The notes beneath the pieces are model-generated. The model saw only the letters and a list, made by a program, of their open reading frames with translations. It was not told the origin of the DNA and ran no database searches. A stretch of DNA of 38,616 nucleotides from an uncultured Lachnospiraceae bacterium (GTDB taxonomy: Bacteria > Bacillota > Clostridia > Lachnospirales > Lachnospiraceae). Below are positions 1 to 9,500 of this stretch, piece after piece; the first letter of the stretch is position 1; every line of letters begins with the position of its first letter. Location of the stretch: NCBI GenBank assembly GCA_902781325.1, contig CACZJD010000038.1:1-38616 (forward strand), in the 5' to 3' direction. Both the position numbers and the translations under genes were made by a program.

Positions 1-458
1 ATCAGGACGCCGCAGCTTGTCAGCGTCAGGATCTCCAGAAATACGTATCCGGAGAAAATATCGTTGGTCCAGGTCATCGCCATCAGGGCTGCTGTCATCA
101 GGTTCAGGATCGCGTAATAGATGTTGATCTTGCTCTCGTCTATATCCTTGCGGACATAGTGCTGGCCTGCCAGCACCGCGCACAGCATCACTGCGATGAA
201 CAGGACGGCGAGCGACGCCTCCAGGACGCCTGCCCGGAGCTCATTTCCCCACGGCGCGGGAAATTCTCCCATCACATAGGTAAATGCTTCTCCGGTCACC
301 ACCGTATAGCGGAGGACCGCGATCACCATAGCTCCCAGAACGCACTCATAAAGGATCGTATATATTCTTGCTTTTTTGCCGCTCAGCATTGTGCACAAAA
401 CGCCTGAGAACAGACTCAGCACAACGCTGAACATCGGAAAGTTTCTGATAAAATCCAC
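1..458 (-). CDS. mnhD: Mrp/Mnh antiporter subunit D-like protein (proton-conducting membrane transporter), 3' end outside window
   Basis: This is the N-terminal part of a NuoL/M/N-type ion-translocating membrane subunit; only about 152 residues fall in the window. I chose the GTG at 456-458 because an AAGGAG ribosome binding site sits at 465-470, six bases upstream, and translation from there gives hydrophobic helices followed by a loop and further helices typical of the MrpD/NuoN start. It follows the MnhC-like gene after a 15-base gap and is the last visible gene of the antiporter operon. The family conducts protons or sodium across the membrane in Mrp antiporters and Mbh/Mbx complexes. The product name rests mostly on the operon order, since the diagnostic core helices with the transport lysines lie outside the window. 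Confidence 0.75.
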   Translation of the reverse strand, partial: MDFIRNFPMFSVVLSLFSGVLCTMLSGKKARIYTILYECVLGAMVIAVLRYTVVTGEAFTYVMGEFPAPWGNELRAGVLEASLAVLFIAVMLCAVLAGQHYVRKDIDESKINIYYAILNLMTAALMAMTWTNDIFSGYVFLEILTLTSCGVL

Positions 459-473
459 TGTCGGCTCCTTCGT

Positions 474-854
474 TTACCGGTCATCTTCCAAATGGTCGGC
501 CATTCTGTAGATCTCGTCCAGGTTCAGCGTGTGATAGCGCATATACAGGCGGACTGTAAGGGAGAGCATGATCGCCGTTACCGATACGGATACGACAATG
601 CCGGTCAGTACCAGGGACGCCGGAAGCGGATTGATATAGGCTTCCGTACTCTGCACGCCGTTCACGATGATCGGCGCTTTGCGGCCTTCAATATAACCCA
701 TGGAAGCCAGAAACAGGAATACGCCCGTGTCCATGACGTTGAGCCCGATCAGCTTCCTGAACAGATTTCTGTGAAACAGAAGCATCGTAAATCCGATACC
801 GAATAAGATAACAGCCACGGCTTCCGTGCTGTTGGCGATCAGGTTTCCCATCAC
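474..854 (-). CDS. mnhC: Mrp/Mnh antiporter subunit C (NuoK-like)
   Basis: A small integral membrane protein of about 126 residues with three predicted helices (roughly 8-27, 35-54 and 80-105), matching the length and layout of MrpC/NuoK. Residues LIGLNVMDTGVFLF resemble the conserved second helix of the family. The start is either GTG at 854 or the adjacent ATG at 851; a GGAGG at 861-865 suits both, and the GTG overlaps the stop of the preceding gene by four bases, indicating translational coupling. The C-terminal tail is charged and probably cytosolic. In Mrp complexes subunit C sits between B and D, exactly as here. I am confident of the family; whether the complex is an antiporter or part of a hydrogenase-like complex is not decidable from this window. 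Confidence 0.85.
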   Translation of the reverse strand: MMGNLIANSTEAVAVILFGIGFTMLLFHRNLFRKLIGLNVMDTGVFLFLASMGYIEGRKAPIIVNGVQSTEAYINPLPASLVLTGIVVSVSVTAIMLSLTVRLYMRYHTLNLDEIYRMADHLEDDR

Positions 855-1822
855 TCGTTTCCTCCGATGCTGCCCCTTCGGAACAGACTGTAAAAACCGA
901 ACATCGTAACGGCGACCACAAGGCCGACCGCTATATCCAGCGGCAGGATCAGCCCTCCGCTGAGGATCGCGCCGGGAGTCCCCTTGGGAATGTGGTTCTC
1001 CATCCCGTTCGCGCCGGTAAAGAAGACATATCCCTTCGCGAAACTGTAAAATCCGAGCGCAAAGAAGGCGATCAGATCCGCGGCTCTCTTCGTGATCACT
1101 CTGTCAGTGCTCCTGAACCCAAACGCCGCCGCGCAGATGATCAGCCCCGACCCCAGCACCGCGCCGCCGGAAAAGCCGCCGCCGGGCGAGATCTGCCCGT
1201 TCAGCAGCACGTACGCGCCGTAAAGAAGGATGCACGGCAGCAGGATTCCTGCTACCATCTTCATAATGGACTCTCTGTAGAGCTCATGGTACTTCTCGTC
1301 ACGAATCGTATAGAAGTCCTCATACTGTGTTCGCATATTTTTCTTGTCCCTGCGCAGGAGCACCGTCACGCACATAAGTGCCGTGAACAGTACATGGGAC
1401 TCTCCAAGCGTATCAAAGGCCCTGTAGTCCAGGATGATCCCGGCGATTATGTTCACCGCTCCCGTCTCCTGAAGGCCGTTCTCCACATATCTCTTTACTA
1501 CCACAGTGCTCTCCGGGTTTTCTACGCCGTAGCGCGGCAGAAAAGAGATCGTGAACAGGAGCATTCCGATCAGCAGAACACAGCTGACCACCGCCACAGA
1601 AAAATAAAAAACATTAAAGCCCTTATTCTCTGTCCTGATCAGCTTCTGCACCCACTGCGTGCTGCGCACATAGCTCTTGTAGTATTCGTACTCTGTTTTG
1701 ACCTTTTCCCTAGGGCTGTCATGGACCTCTTCGCCGTCCATGACATTTTCGAGCAGATCGTGGTCCTTCCCGTCAGGAATCGGATCCTCTTTTATATCAA
1801 AATTCAAATCGAAGATCTTCAC
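851..1822 (-). CDS. Fused MbhE-like plus MrpB/MnhB antiporter subunit
   Basis: This 323-residue protein joins two modules normally found separately or at the end of MrpA. Residues 1-65 are a charged, probably cytosolic extension. A helix at about 69-92 and the segment VNIIAGIILDYRAFDTLGE (123-141) match the MbhE region, the last part of MrpA. Residues about 185-315 form a four-helix MnhB domain with the signature GGGFSGG around 213-220. It overlaps the upstream DUF4040 gene and the downstream MnhC gene by four bases each, so it is translated within a tightly coupled operon. The arrangement mirrors Mbh-type operons of archaea and some Clostridia, where MrpA is split. The fusion could be lineage-specific; its biochemical consequence is unknown. 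Confidence 0.82.
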   Translation of the reverse strand: MKIFDLNFDIKEDPIPDGKDHDLLENVMDGEEVHDSPREKVKTEYEYYKSYVRSTQWVQKLIRTENKGFNVFYFSVAVVSCVLLIGMLLFTISFLPRYGVENPESTVVVKRYVENGLQETGAVNIIAGIILDYRAFDTLGESHVLFTALMCVTVLLRRDKKNMRTQYEDFYTIRDEKYHELYRESIMKMVAGILLPCILLYGAYVLLNGQISPGGGFSGGAVLGSGLIICAAAFGFRSTDRVITKRAADLIAFFALGFYSFAKGYVFFTGANGMENHIPKGTPGAILSGGLILPLDIAVGLVVAVTMFGFYSLFRRGSIGGNE

Positions 1823-2175
1823 GTTTTGTCTCCCGTTATCCCGCCTGCCTTGCTGCTCTCATCCATGACGGCCTCTGCAGTCTCTTCGGAATCGCCTGTC
1901 CGCGCCTCCTGCTGCAGCGCCTCCAGCCTCAGATCCTCTGTGTGGATCCTCCGCAGGGTCAACATGAACAGCACACTGCTGATGCCCGCGCCGACGGCCG
2001 CCTCCGTGATCGCCAGGTCCGGCGACTCCAAAAGCACCCACAGGATGCACATGATCGAACTGTAGGACATAAAAATGATCACTGCCTGCAGAAGACTTTT
2101 CCCGAAGTTTACGCCCACGGCGCAGACCACCAGCAGGATCAGCAGTATGATCTCGGCAATCTCAGTCAGTGCCAT
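1819..2175 (-). CDS. DUF4040 / MbhD-like antiporter subunit
   Basis: A 118-residue protein with three predicted helices followed by a hydrophilic acidic tail from about residue 80. The segment ESPDLAITEAAVGAGIS is the hallmark of the DUF4040 part of MrpA, seen as a separate protein MbhD in membrane-bound hydrogenases and Mbx complexes. The long N-terminal half of MrpA is absent here, so the operon carries a split MrpA. The gene overlaps the preceding MnhG gene by 14 bases and the following fused gene by four. The conserved glutamate in ITEA is probably membrane-embedded; that role is from knowledge of the family, not from this sequence. Confidence 0.8.
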   Translation of the reverse strand: MALTEIAEIILLILLVVCAVGVNFGKSLLQAVIIFMSYSSIMCILWVLLESPDLAITEAAVGAGISSVLFMLTLRRIHTEDLRLEALQQEARTGDSEETAEAVMDESSKAGGITGDKT

Positions 2176-2560
2176 CGCCGTCTCCTTTCTTTCTCTCCTC
2201 TGTCCCGGCCTGCACCGGGCTGTCTGCAGGCTCCGGAAGATCCGTCTGCTTCACATGTCTGCCCAGCAGCGGATTGGTATAGTACTCCACCTGTCCCAGA
2301 AAGTGGGTAGAAACCGGCGAAGTGAACCACAAGAAGAATACCAGCACGACCAGTTTGAGTGTATCCATATGCGGTCCGCGCGCCACAGCCAGCGAGGCGA
2401 TCACAAAGAAGATTCCGGCCGTGTCCCCGATTCCGGCCGCGTGCATCCTGTTCAGGACAAATCCGAACCTGTAGGCTCCGAGCACTGCCGCGCCAAAAGA
2501 GCACAGGCCCAGTATGATCAGCACTGCTGCCACGAAAAATCTGATCCATTCCAAGATCAT
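2162..2560 (-). CDS. mnhG: Mrp/Mnh antiporter subunit G
   Basis: A 132-residue PhaG/MnhG family protein. Three hydrophobic helices lie at about 5-28, 44-62 and 65-85, and the motif RMHAAGIGDTAG (38-49) is typical of the family, which usually has RMHA..K..TLG. The C-terminal 40 residues are hydrophilic and variable. The start overlaps the stop of MnhF by four bases and the end overlaps the DUF4040 gene, as expected for a stoichiometric complex. Subunit G has no known catalytic residues; it is a small structural membrane subunit of the Mrp/Mbh sodium-proton module. Confidence 0.85.
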   Translation of the reverse strand: MILEWIRFFVAAVLIILGLCSFGAAVLGAYRFGFVLNRMHAAGIGDTAGIFFVIASLAVARGPHMDTLKLVVLVFFLWFTSPVSTHFLGQVEYYTNPLLGRHVKQTDLPEPADSPVQAGTEERKKGDGDGTD

Positions 2561-2910
2561 TTCCGATCACCTCCGCTTTCTCCCGCCGGAGCAGTCTCCT
2601 GCTCCTTGTCCCGGTCCAGTTCCGGCGCCTTAGGTTTCGACGGCACAAACATGGAAGCCATCATCAGAACCGCGACGAAACTGATCATCGCGTAGATCAT
2701 CGCGACGTCCGCGAGATACCCTTCGTCCAAAAGGACTGACAGTATCGCGATAGAGCAGATCGTCATCGTTCCCAGCATGTTGACGGACACGATCCGGTCC
2801 GTACTGCGCGGCCCGATGATGGAGCGGATGACCATCGCCCCTATGAGCAGGATCAGCACTACCAGGGCGCCTCCGTATAAAGTATGATAAGCCTGTTCTA
2901 TCGTCATCAC
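2557..2910 (-). CDS. mnhF: Mrp/Mnh antiporter subunit F
   Basis: A 117-residue protein with three helices and the MnhF signature: helix one (13-33), RSIIGPRSTDRIVSVN (29-44, compare the family pattern R..rGPt..DRvva.n), then two more helices to about residue 90 and a charged C-terminal tail. It overlaps MnhE upstream and MnhG downstream by four bases each. MnhF is a small membrane subunit of multi-subunit cation/proton antiporters, also reported to influence bile-salt efflux in some Firmicutes. The assignment is secure from the signature and gene order. Confidence 0.88.
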   Translation of the reverse strand: MMTIEQAYHTLYGGALVVLILLIGAMVIRSIIGPRSTDRIVSVNMLGTMTICSIAILSVLLDEGYLADVAMIYAMISFVAVLMMASMFVPSKPKAPELDRDKEQETAPAGESGGDRK

Positions 2911-3365
2911 AGTTTCACCTTTCTCAGGAGCTCTACAAATACGGAATCATCGATGCCTTCCGCGTACTCTCTGCGCAGGCAGTGCACCACAAACCGGTCC
3001 CCTTCCTGGATCAGGGTGAAAGTTCCGGGCGTCAGAGTGATCGAATTGGCCAGCAGCGCGTTCTGAAAATCGGAAGGCAGTCCGGAATGAAATTCTACGA
3101 TCACCGGGTCGGGCTTTCCTGTGCTGCTTAAAGCCAGACCGGCTACTGCCAGGGACGCCTTCAGGATTTCCATTATCAGGACTGCCGCATAACGCAAAAA
3201 AAGCGGAGAATTTCTCCAGAATCGGCGTTCTCTTTCAAGACTGTACCCGAGTACCTTTACAGCAAATAAAAGTACAAGCACAGTCAGTGCGACGCCAAAA
3301 AGGATAATCTCCGCGTTTACCTTTCCGTTCCATATGATCCACAGAAGAAACAGCAGTATCGCCAT
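2907..3365 (-). CDS. mnhE: Mrp/Mnh antiporter subunit E, first gene of the operon
   Basis: A 152-residue MnhE family protein. Two hydrophobic segments near the N terminus (about 2-12 and 19-36) are followed by a soluble C-terminal domain with the family pattern: LANSITLTPGTFTL (104-117), in which the LTPGT core is diagnostic, then a strand-rich tail. It is the first gene of the antiporter operon; an upstream GGGAG lies just before the ATG. About 85 bases separate it from the terminator of the GH3 operon, so it needs its own promoter there; a TATAAA at 3428-3433 on this strand is a possible -10 element, but I see no convincing -35. Confidence 0.88.
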   Translation of the reverse strand: MAILLFLLWIIWNGKVNAEIILFGVALTVLVLLFAVKVLGYSLERERRFWRNSPLFLRYAAVLIMEILKASLAVAGLALSSTGKPDPVIVEFHSGLPSDFQNALLANSITLTPGTFTLIQEGDRFVVHCLRREYAEGIDDSVFVELLRKVKL

Positions 3366-3448
3366 AAGGTCTCCCGTCTTTAAGCCTGATGATAAGTCAG
3401 TTGTAATACATATGTAAATTTTCGCTCTTTATAGCATACTCCTAAATC

Positions 3449-3494
3449 AAAAAAAAGCAAACAGGCAGCAAAGCGGATTCCGCTCTGCTGCCTG
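3449..3494 (-). terminator. Intrinsic terminator of the GH3 operon
   Basis: A near-perfect inverted repeat pairs CAGGCAGCA at 3462-3470 with TGCTGCCTG at 3486-3494, extended by a GCGG/CCGC inner stem. On the minus strand it is followed by a run of T (plus-strand A run at 3449-3456). It lies 16 bases after the stop of the GtrA-like gene and separates that operon from mnhE. Confidence 0.9.
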
Positions 3495-3509
3495 CAAATT
3501 CACTTACAA

Positions 3510-4079
3510 TTACTTCTTCTCCCCGAATCCGGGTGCGAAGATCGTCTTATCAATAGCAAAGATGATGACCATTGCCACGCCGCCGGTCGCGATCGTCGTC
3601 ACGATGTTGCGCACCGCGTCAGGAATGCCGATAGCTGCCGTAACCGGGTTCCAGATGCAGGTAAAGAGGTTCATGACCAGCATAACGCCGATGGTTCCCA
3701 GCGCATGGAAGAAGATCTGCGGGCCGATCGGTCCCTTGCTGCGGAAAGTTACGTTCCTTTGAAGAGGGAAGTTGATGCACTCACCCAGAATGATGGACGT
3801 GTAGTTCGCCAGAGTAAAGGCAAGTCCGCCGTCCGCCAGACTGTTTCCGATGATGGCCAGTGTAAAGGGAACGCCGAACATCGTTGTTTTGATGCCGGGC
3901 CATACCCACTCTACGTCTCCGACAATACCGTGGAAAAAGCCGGGCAGGAATGTCAGCAGCAGATACTTGATGAAGGTAACAACGTAGCTGAACAGTACGA
4001 ACAGTCCGCCCTCACGGATCCACTGCGCCGCCTTGGGATGCTTTTCCGCGAAGTCTGCCATAAAATCTTTCATTGTCAC
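3510..4079 (-). CDS. GtrA-like small polytopic membrane protein
   Basis: A 189-residue membrane protein with four predicted helices (about 24-46, 66-88, 122-142 and 160-180). The segment ECINFPLQRNVTFRSKGP (98-115) resembles the GtrA signature, in which an asparagine-rich helix end is followed by an arginine and TF. GtrA proteins are proposed flippases for polyprenyl-linked sugars. The start overlaps the stop of the upstream GH3 gene by four bases, so its expression is coupled to that beta-glucosidase, and a strong terminator follows. The similarity is moderate and the protein is longer than many GtrA members, with a 20-residue charged N-terminal helix; it could be a distinct small transporter. 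The link to glycoside metabolism is inference from the operon. Confidence 0.6.
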   Translation of the reverse strand: MTMKDFMADFAEKHPKAAQWIREGGLFVLFSYVVTFIKYLLLTFLPGFFHGIVGDVEWVWPGIKTTMFGVPFTLAIIGNSLADGGLAFTLANYTSIILGECINFPLQRNVTFRSKGPIGPQIFFHALGTIGVMLVMNLFTCIWNPVTAAIGIPDAVRNIVTTIATGGVAMVIIFAIDKTIFAPGFGEKK

Positions 4080-6505
4080 TTGTCTCCCTTCAGTAATTCC
4101 TCGTACTTCTTATTGGCGCTCTTGTTGGAGAAGTAGCCTCCGATTACCTTTCCGAGTCCGCTGAAGAAGTGTCCGTTCACGGCGTCCACCATGCCGTCCA
4201 CCATCTTCTTGTCCACCTGGCCGCCGGTCATCTTGCCGATGGCCCTGAAGGGCATGTTGTAAATGAACAGGACATTCAGATCCGGCTTGCCCGCCGCGTC
4301 CGCTTCCTGTTTTTTCTTCTCAAGCTGCTTGTAGATGAAACGGGCCAGGCTGCTCTTGGCGTTTCCGAGCTGGCAGATCGCGTCATTTTCCGTGAGCAGG
4401 CTGCCCCAGCTGCCATCCGGGATCGGACCGCCGAGAAGCTCAGCGAACGCTTCATCCGGAATCGCCCGGATCTTTCCTTCTCTGTAAGCAGCAAGTTTTG
4501 CGTCGTCATAAGGCGCAGGCGCGTCCTCGCCGGAAACCTTGAGGCTTCCCTGAAGACGGATATCCGCCACAGAACTGCCCACGCATACCGCATAAGTTCC
4601 GCCCTCAACTGCCCATCCGTTCTTCTTCACATTCCAATAACGGAAGGTGTAGCTGTCAAACGGAATTGTCACGGTCCCCGCCTCGCCTGCTTCCAGGAAT
4701 ACCTTTACAAATCCCTTGAGTTCTTTGCGGGCCCGCAGGATTTTGGCATCCGGAAGCCCGACATAGAGCTGCGCGACTTCCGCTCCGGCGCAGGCGCCGG
4801 TGTTCTTCACAGTGAAGGTTACGCCCTTTTCGTCCACCTTAAGATCCGAGTACTCGAAGGTCGTGTAGGAGAGGCCGTATCCGAAGGGATAGCGGACCTC
4901 TTTGTCAAATGTGTCAAAATAGCGATAACCGACAAACAGAGCCTCTCTGTAATCGGAATTTCTCTCCTTGGCAGGATAGTAAGGCTGGGACGGCGTGTCC
5001 TCGTAAACCATGGGATAGGTCTCCGCCAGTTTGCCGGAGGGATTGACGCGCCCGGTAAGCAGGTCGAGCATAGCGCCCGCGCCCGCCTGGCCTGTCAGAT
5101 AACCGTGCAGGATCGCCTTGAGGCTGTCCTCCCACTCCATCTCGATGGCGGATCCGGCGCTGATCACGCCGACAATGTTGGAGTTGACTTTCGCCATAGC
5201 CCTGAGCACATCGACCTGCACCTGCGGAATGCGCATATGTGTGCGGTCCAGACCTTCCGACTCGCTCATTTCATCAAGTCCGAAGAAGTAGAGAACCACA
5301 TCCGCATCCTGCGCCGCCTTGACGGCTTCGGAGAGAAGCACAGAATCCACTTCTCCGTTTCTCTTATAGCCGTGGCACATCGCTTTGACTTCCAGATCTC
5401 TCTCCCCTCGGATCAGCTTCTCGATCGTCTCCACTTTCGTGGAATTGACCATGGAGGAGCCTGCTCCCTGGTACCTGGGCTGGAAAGCGAAATCGCCGAC
5501 TACTGCGACTTTGGTCCCCGCCTTAAGCGGAAGGATCTCATCATCGTTTTTGAGAAGGATCGCGCACTGCGCCGCTGCTTTTCTCGCCAGCGCATGGTGT
5601 CCTTCGACATCAAACTCCTCGCTGTGGCCCTTAGCAGCCTCTGTGGTAGTCAATACCGCGTCCAGCAGCTCGTCCACGCGGGCGTCCAGATCTTCCATGG
5701 AAAGGGATCCGTTCTTGACTGCCTCCACCAGTTCCCTCGCGGAGCCGAGTCCGGGAGCGGGCATTTCCAGATCAGAACCGGCCTTGACTGCCGTCACGTG
5801 ATCATTCGCTCCGCCCCAGTCGGAGACTACAAATCCGTCGTAATTCCAGTCACCGCGAAGGATTTCCTTAAGCAGATGCATACTCTCGTTGGCATACTCG
5901 CCGTTGACCTGGTTGTAGGAAGTCATGACCGCGCCTGGTTTCGACTCATCAATTGCCACTTCAAATCCGGTCAGATAGATCTCGCGCAGGGTGCGCTCAT
6001 CAACGACCGCGTTCATCGCCATGCGGCGCTCCTCCTGGGAGTTGACCGCAAAGTGCTTGATACAAGAATATACTCCCTGGCTCTGGATGCCCTTCACGTA
6101 GGAAGCGGCCATCCTGCCCGCCAGATAAGGGTCTTCCGAGAAATACTCGAAGTTTCGTCCGCACAGAGGACTTCTCTTGATGTTCATACCGGGGCCGAGC
6201 AAAATATTGACGCCCATCGCCTTGGCCTCTTCGCCCAGCGCGACGCCGACCTCTGTTCCGAGGTCCTTATCCCAGCTGCCCGCCATTGTTGCGGCTGTCG
6301 GGAAACAGGTTGCAGGAAGGGATGCGTTGAGACCAAGGTGATCTCCCGCTCCCGCCTGGCGCCTGAGCCCGTGAGGGCCGTCCGACATGATCATCGACGG
6401 GATGTTCAGCCGGGGAATATCTCTGGAGTCCCACTCTCCCTTGCCTCCGAGCAGGGCTGCCTTTTCCTCCAGCGTCAACTGATCAATTAATTCTTTGTGC
6501 TTCAT
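4076..6505 (-). CDS. Cytosolic GH3 beta-glucosidase-type glycosidase
   Basis: An 809-residue glycoside hydrolase family 3 enzyme in the usual domain order and without a signal peptide. The (alpha/beta)8 barrel spans about 10-290, with substrate-binding KHF at 150-152 and the catalytic nucleophile D229 in VVSDW. The alpha/beta sandwich follows (about 310-540) with the SESEGLDR segment (414-421) carrying the likely acid/base glutamate, then FGYGLSYTTF (541-550) and a fibronectin-III-like domain to about 655. The last 150 residues are an unusual charged extension ending in lysine-rich sequence. It is the third GH3 gene in the operon, 12 bases after the membrane-anchored one, and overlaps the GtrA-like gene by four bases. 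The probable role is intracellular hydrolysis of beta-linked oligosaccharides; the exact sugar cannot be read from the sequence. Confidence 0.93.
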   Translation of the reverse strand: MKHKELIDQLTLEEKAALLGGKGEWDSRDIPRLNIPSMIMSDGPHGLRRQAGAGDHLGLNASLPATCFPTAATMAGSWDKDLGTEVGVALGEEAKAMGVNILLGPGMNIKRSPLCGRNFEYFSEDPYLAGRMAASYVKGIQSQGVYSCIKHFAVNSQEERRMAMNAVVDERTLREIYLTGFEVAIDESKPGAVMTSYNQVNGEYANESMHLLKEILRGDWNYDGFVVSDWGGANDHVTAVKAGSDLEMPAPGLGSARELVEAVKNGSLSMEDLDARVDELLDAVLTTTEAAKGHSEEFDVEGHHALARKAAAQCAILLKNDDEILPLKAGTKVAVVGDFAFQPRYQGAGSSMVNSTKVETIEKLIRGERDLEVKAMCHGYKRNGEVDSVLLSEAVKAAQDADVVLYFFGLDEMSESEGLDRTHMRIPQVQVDVLRAMAKVNSNIVGVISAGSAIEMEWEDSLKAILHGYLTGQAGAGAMLDLLTGRVNPSGKLAETYPMVYEDTPSQPYYPAKERNSDYREALFVGYRYFDTFDKEVRYPFGYGLSYTTFEYSDLKVDEKGVTFTVKNTGACAGAEVAQLYVGLPDAKILRARKELKGFVKVFLEAGEAGTVTIPFDSYTFRYWNVKKNGWAVEGGTYAVCVGSSVADIRLQGSLKVSGEDAPAPYDDAKLAAYREGKIRAIPDEAFAELLGGPIPDGSWGSLLTENDAICQLGNAKSSLARFIYKQLEKKKQEADAAGKPDLNVLFIYNMPFRAIGKMTGGQVDKKMVDGMVDAVNGHFFSGLGKVIGGYFSNKSANKKYEELLKGDK

Positions 6506-6517
6506 TGAACCTCCTTG

Positions 6518-9500
6518 TTAAGCCGCTTTCTTCTTCCGGTTCATAAATACAAGTACCAGTGGGATGATTACGATAGCTGCTGTAAGGGCGTCGATTCCAT
6601 AGAAGATCTTCTGCATACGGGTCAGTCCGCCTGACGTCTGTTCATTGATGGTGTAGTATCCGCTGTTGCCGACGGTGTAGAGAATGTTCTTGCAAGCCTG
6701 GCGCATGGCCTTGACAGCAGTTGCACTCTGGTCTGAAAGCACATTGGATGCCGCGCCGTTGAAGCCGAGCATCAGGTCGTTGCCGTTGCGGATGCAGTGA
6801 TCGGTGATCTGGTAGCCGTAAGAGCCGTTGTAGTCCGTCTCGACCATTCCCTTGAATCCCCACTCATCGCGCAGAACTGTGTTGAGCAGTTCGTTGTTCG
6901 CGCAGCCGGGCTCTGTTCCGATCCAGTTGAACGCGGACATGGCGGCGAGAGCAGTTCCTTCGTACTTCTTAACCGCGATCTCGAAAGGCTTTAAGTAGAT
7001 CTCACGGAAAGCCTGCTCGGGTGCGTAGGTCAGAAGGAAGGAGCAGCGGTTGGTTTCCTGGTCATTCATCGCGAAGTGCTTGATGTAAGGATATACGCCC
7101 TTTGTGGACGCGCCGTTGATCTCAGCCGCCGCAATGAGGCCTGCCAGAACGCCGTCCTCGGAATAATACTCGAAGTTTCTTCCTGCAAATGCACTTCTGT
7201 GCGTGTTCATCGCAGGTCCGTACCAGCCGTAGTTGTTGGCGTCCTGATACTCCTGGCCCATGGAGGTTCCGATCTCGTAAGCGAGATCCTTGTTCCATGT
7301 CATAGCCATCAATGTCTCTGCCGGGTAAGCGCTTCCGTAAGCGCCGGTGATGAAGTTGGACAGACCTGCAGGTCCGTCGCAATCGGAAGTTCCGACCTTG
7401 CCGACGGATTCGATCGGAGCTGTCTGCCAGCCGCCGACGTTGATCATGGTCGCCATGTCTTCAAAAGAGAGCTGATCGAGCAGCTGGTCCCATGCGGGAT
7501 CATCGTAAGGCTTTCCGGTCAGGTCTGCCAGCTTGAGGCCGTTCTTGGCGCCGGTAGTAGGCATCTCATCTGCGGGATCATTATATTTTGTACTGTCATA
7601 GGTGCCGAATGCGTATTCCTCGATCTTGGCGCGTGTTGCGTCATCCATCTGGAAATCCTCATCTGTGAGCTTGCGTCCGCATGTAGCGTCATAGTTTGCG
7701 AACTTACCCGCACGGGAGAGAACTTCGAAATCACCTCTCGCATACTCCTGGAACTGGTTTACAGCGGGGATCTTGTCGCTTTCTCTTCCGTTCTTGCTGT
7801 AGTCGACATCCGCGGCGATCGTAAATGCCTGCTCAGCCAGAACAGTATGGGAATTGGCGCGAAGGGAGATCTTGTACTCTCCTGCTTCGAGGATATAGCC
7901 GCCGCCCTGAATCTTAATGCCTTCGGAGTCAAATGCCGCCATGTCTTCGGTATTGATCGCGAAATTGATCGTCTGGGAAGCGCCGGGCTCGATCACATCG
8001 GTCTTCGCGAAATCGATAAGGTTAACAGAAGCCTTCTCAATACCGCCGTCGGTATACGGAGGCGTGAAGTATACTTCCACGACATCCTTGCCGGCGACAC
8101 TGCCTGTATTCGTTACAGTGACGTCGAAAGTGACTGCCTTGTCGTCCGCCTTGAAGTTCTCGATCTTCTGCTCAAAGGTCGTGTAGGAGAGACCGTAGCC
8201 GAAAGGATACTGGACATGATCCTCATATTTGATCGCGCCGTCGTCGGACGCGGTCTCATAATACTTGTAGCCTACATAGATGCCTTCGACATAGTTGACG
8301 AAGGAGAGTGTTCCCTCATATGCGGGATCTGCGGCAGCGATCTGTGCCTTCAGGTCATCCACATTGGTGAAGGACATTTGGCCGATATTGTTGATATAAG
8401 GTGTAGCGAACAGGTCTTTTACAAATGTATCGACTGTTCTGCCGGAAGGGTTCACTGCGCCGCTCATGACTTCGCCGAGTGCAGCGAATCCTGTGATACC
8501 GGAGCCGGGTGCCAGAAGAACGGCACCGATCTGAGGATACTCATCTACCCACCCCAGTTCCATTGCGTTGTTCGCGTTGATGATCACGATGACCTTATCG
8601 AACTCGGAGCAAACCTTCTTGACCAGATTCTCTTCAGTCACGGAGAGTTCGAGGTAGGACTCTCCCGCCTCAAAGTCATCATATGCGCCATTGTTCCATG
8701 CAACCGCATTCATATAGCCGTAGTTGCCGGGCGCCGCAGAGACCTTTTCCGCGGGATTATAAGTTCCGTCGAGGACCGCCTTCATATCGGTGGGAAGGTC
8801 TGCGCCTTCACCGCCGCTTCGGCCGATAACGATGACAGCTGTGTCAGAATACTCGTGGATCGCTTTCATCATGTTGTCGTTGTAGACGCTGACCGGCGGC
8901 TCCGGAACTGTCCAGTCCTGAGACGCCATGGCGATCGTGGGACGCTCCGCGCGGTACTCCACATACATGCCGGAGAGGCCCTCGTTGGGCTCAAAGCCGG
9001 CGTCCTTCATGGACTGCAGGATGCTGACCGCGGTTGCGGAACTGGAGGATCCGGATCCGGTTCCTCCGTAGATCGGATTGGTGGAAGACCAGCCGAACAC
9101 GTTCAGTTTTTTCGTTTCTTCCACGTTAAGGGGCAGGATCCCGTTGTTCTTTAAAAGGACCACGCCCTCTTCACCGACTTTCTGTACTGTCGCGCGGCTC
9201 TGCGCTACCGTTTCCTCAGAAAGATTGACCTTGGAAGCGTTCAGGAAACCGGAAACGTTATTGTACATAGGGCCGAAGCAGATCGCGTTTACGATTCCTA
9301 CTACTGCCGCCAGCGCGCCGAGACCGGCGACCAGGCGGATGATCGCGCGGTTTCCCTTTTTTGCCCAATGTGCCCCGATCATGACAGCGATCATCGCGAT
9401 GATCACGAAGAGGATCGCATACACATAGCCGGACAGCTGATTCAGATATGCGTTGAGGTCCGCCTGGCTGACTCCCATCGGCGTAAATATCGGGGACAGC

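Noticed and set aside
4169-6490. 773-codon plus-strand frame opposite the cytosolic GH3 gene
   Set aside because: It lies fully antisense to a clear GH3 gene with catalytic motifs and has no family features; it arises from codon bias of the opposite strand. The same holds for 7076-9154.
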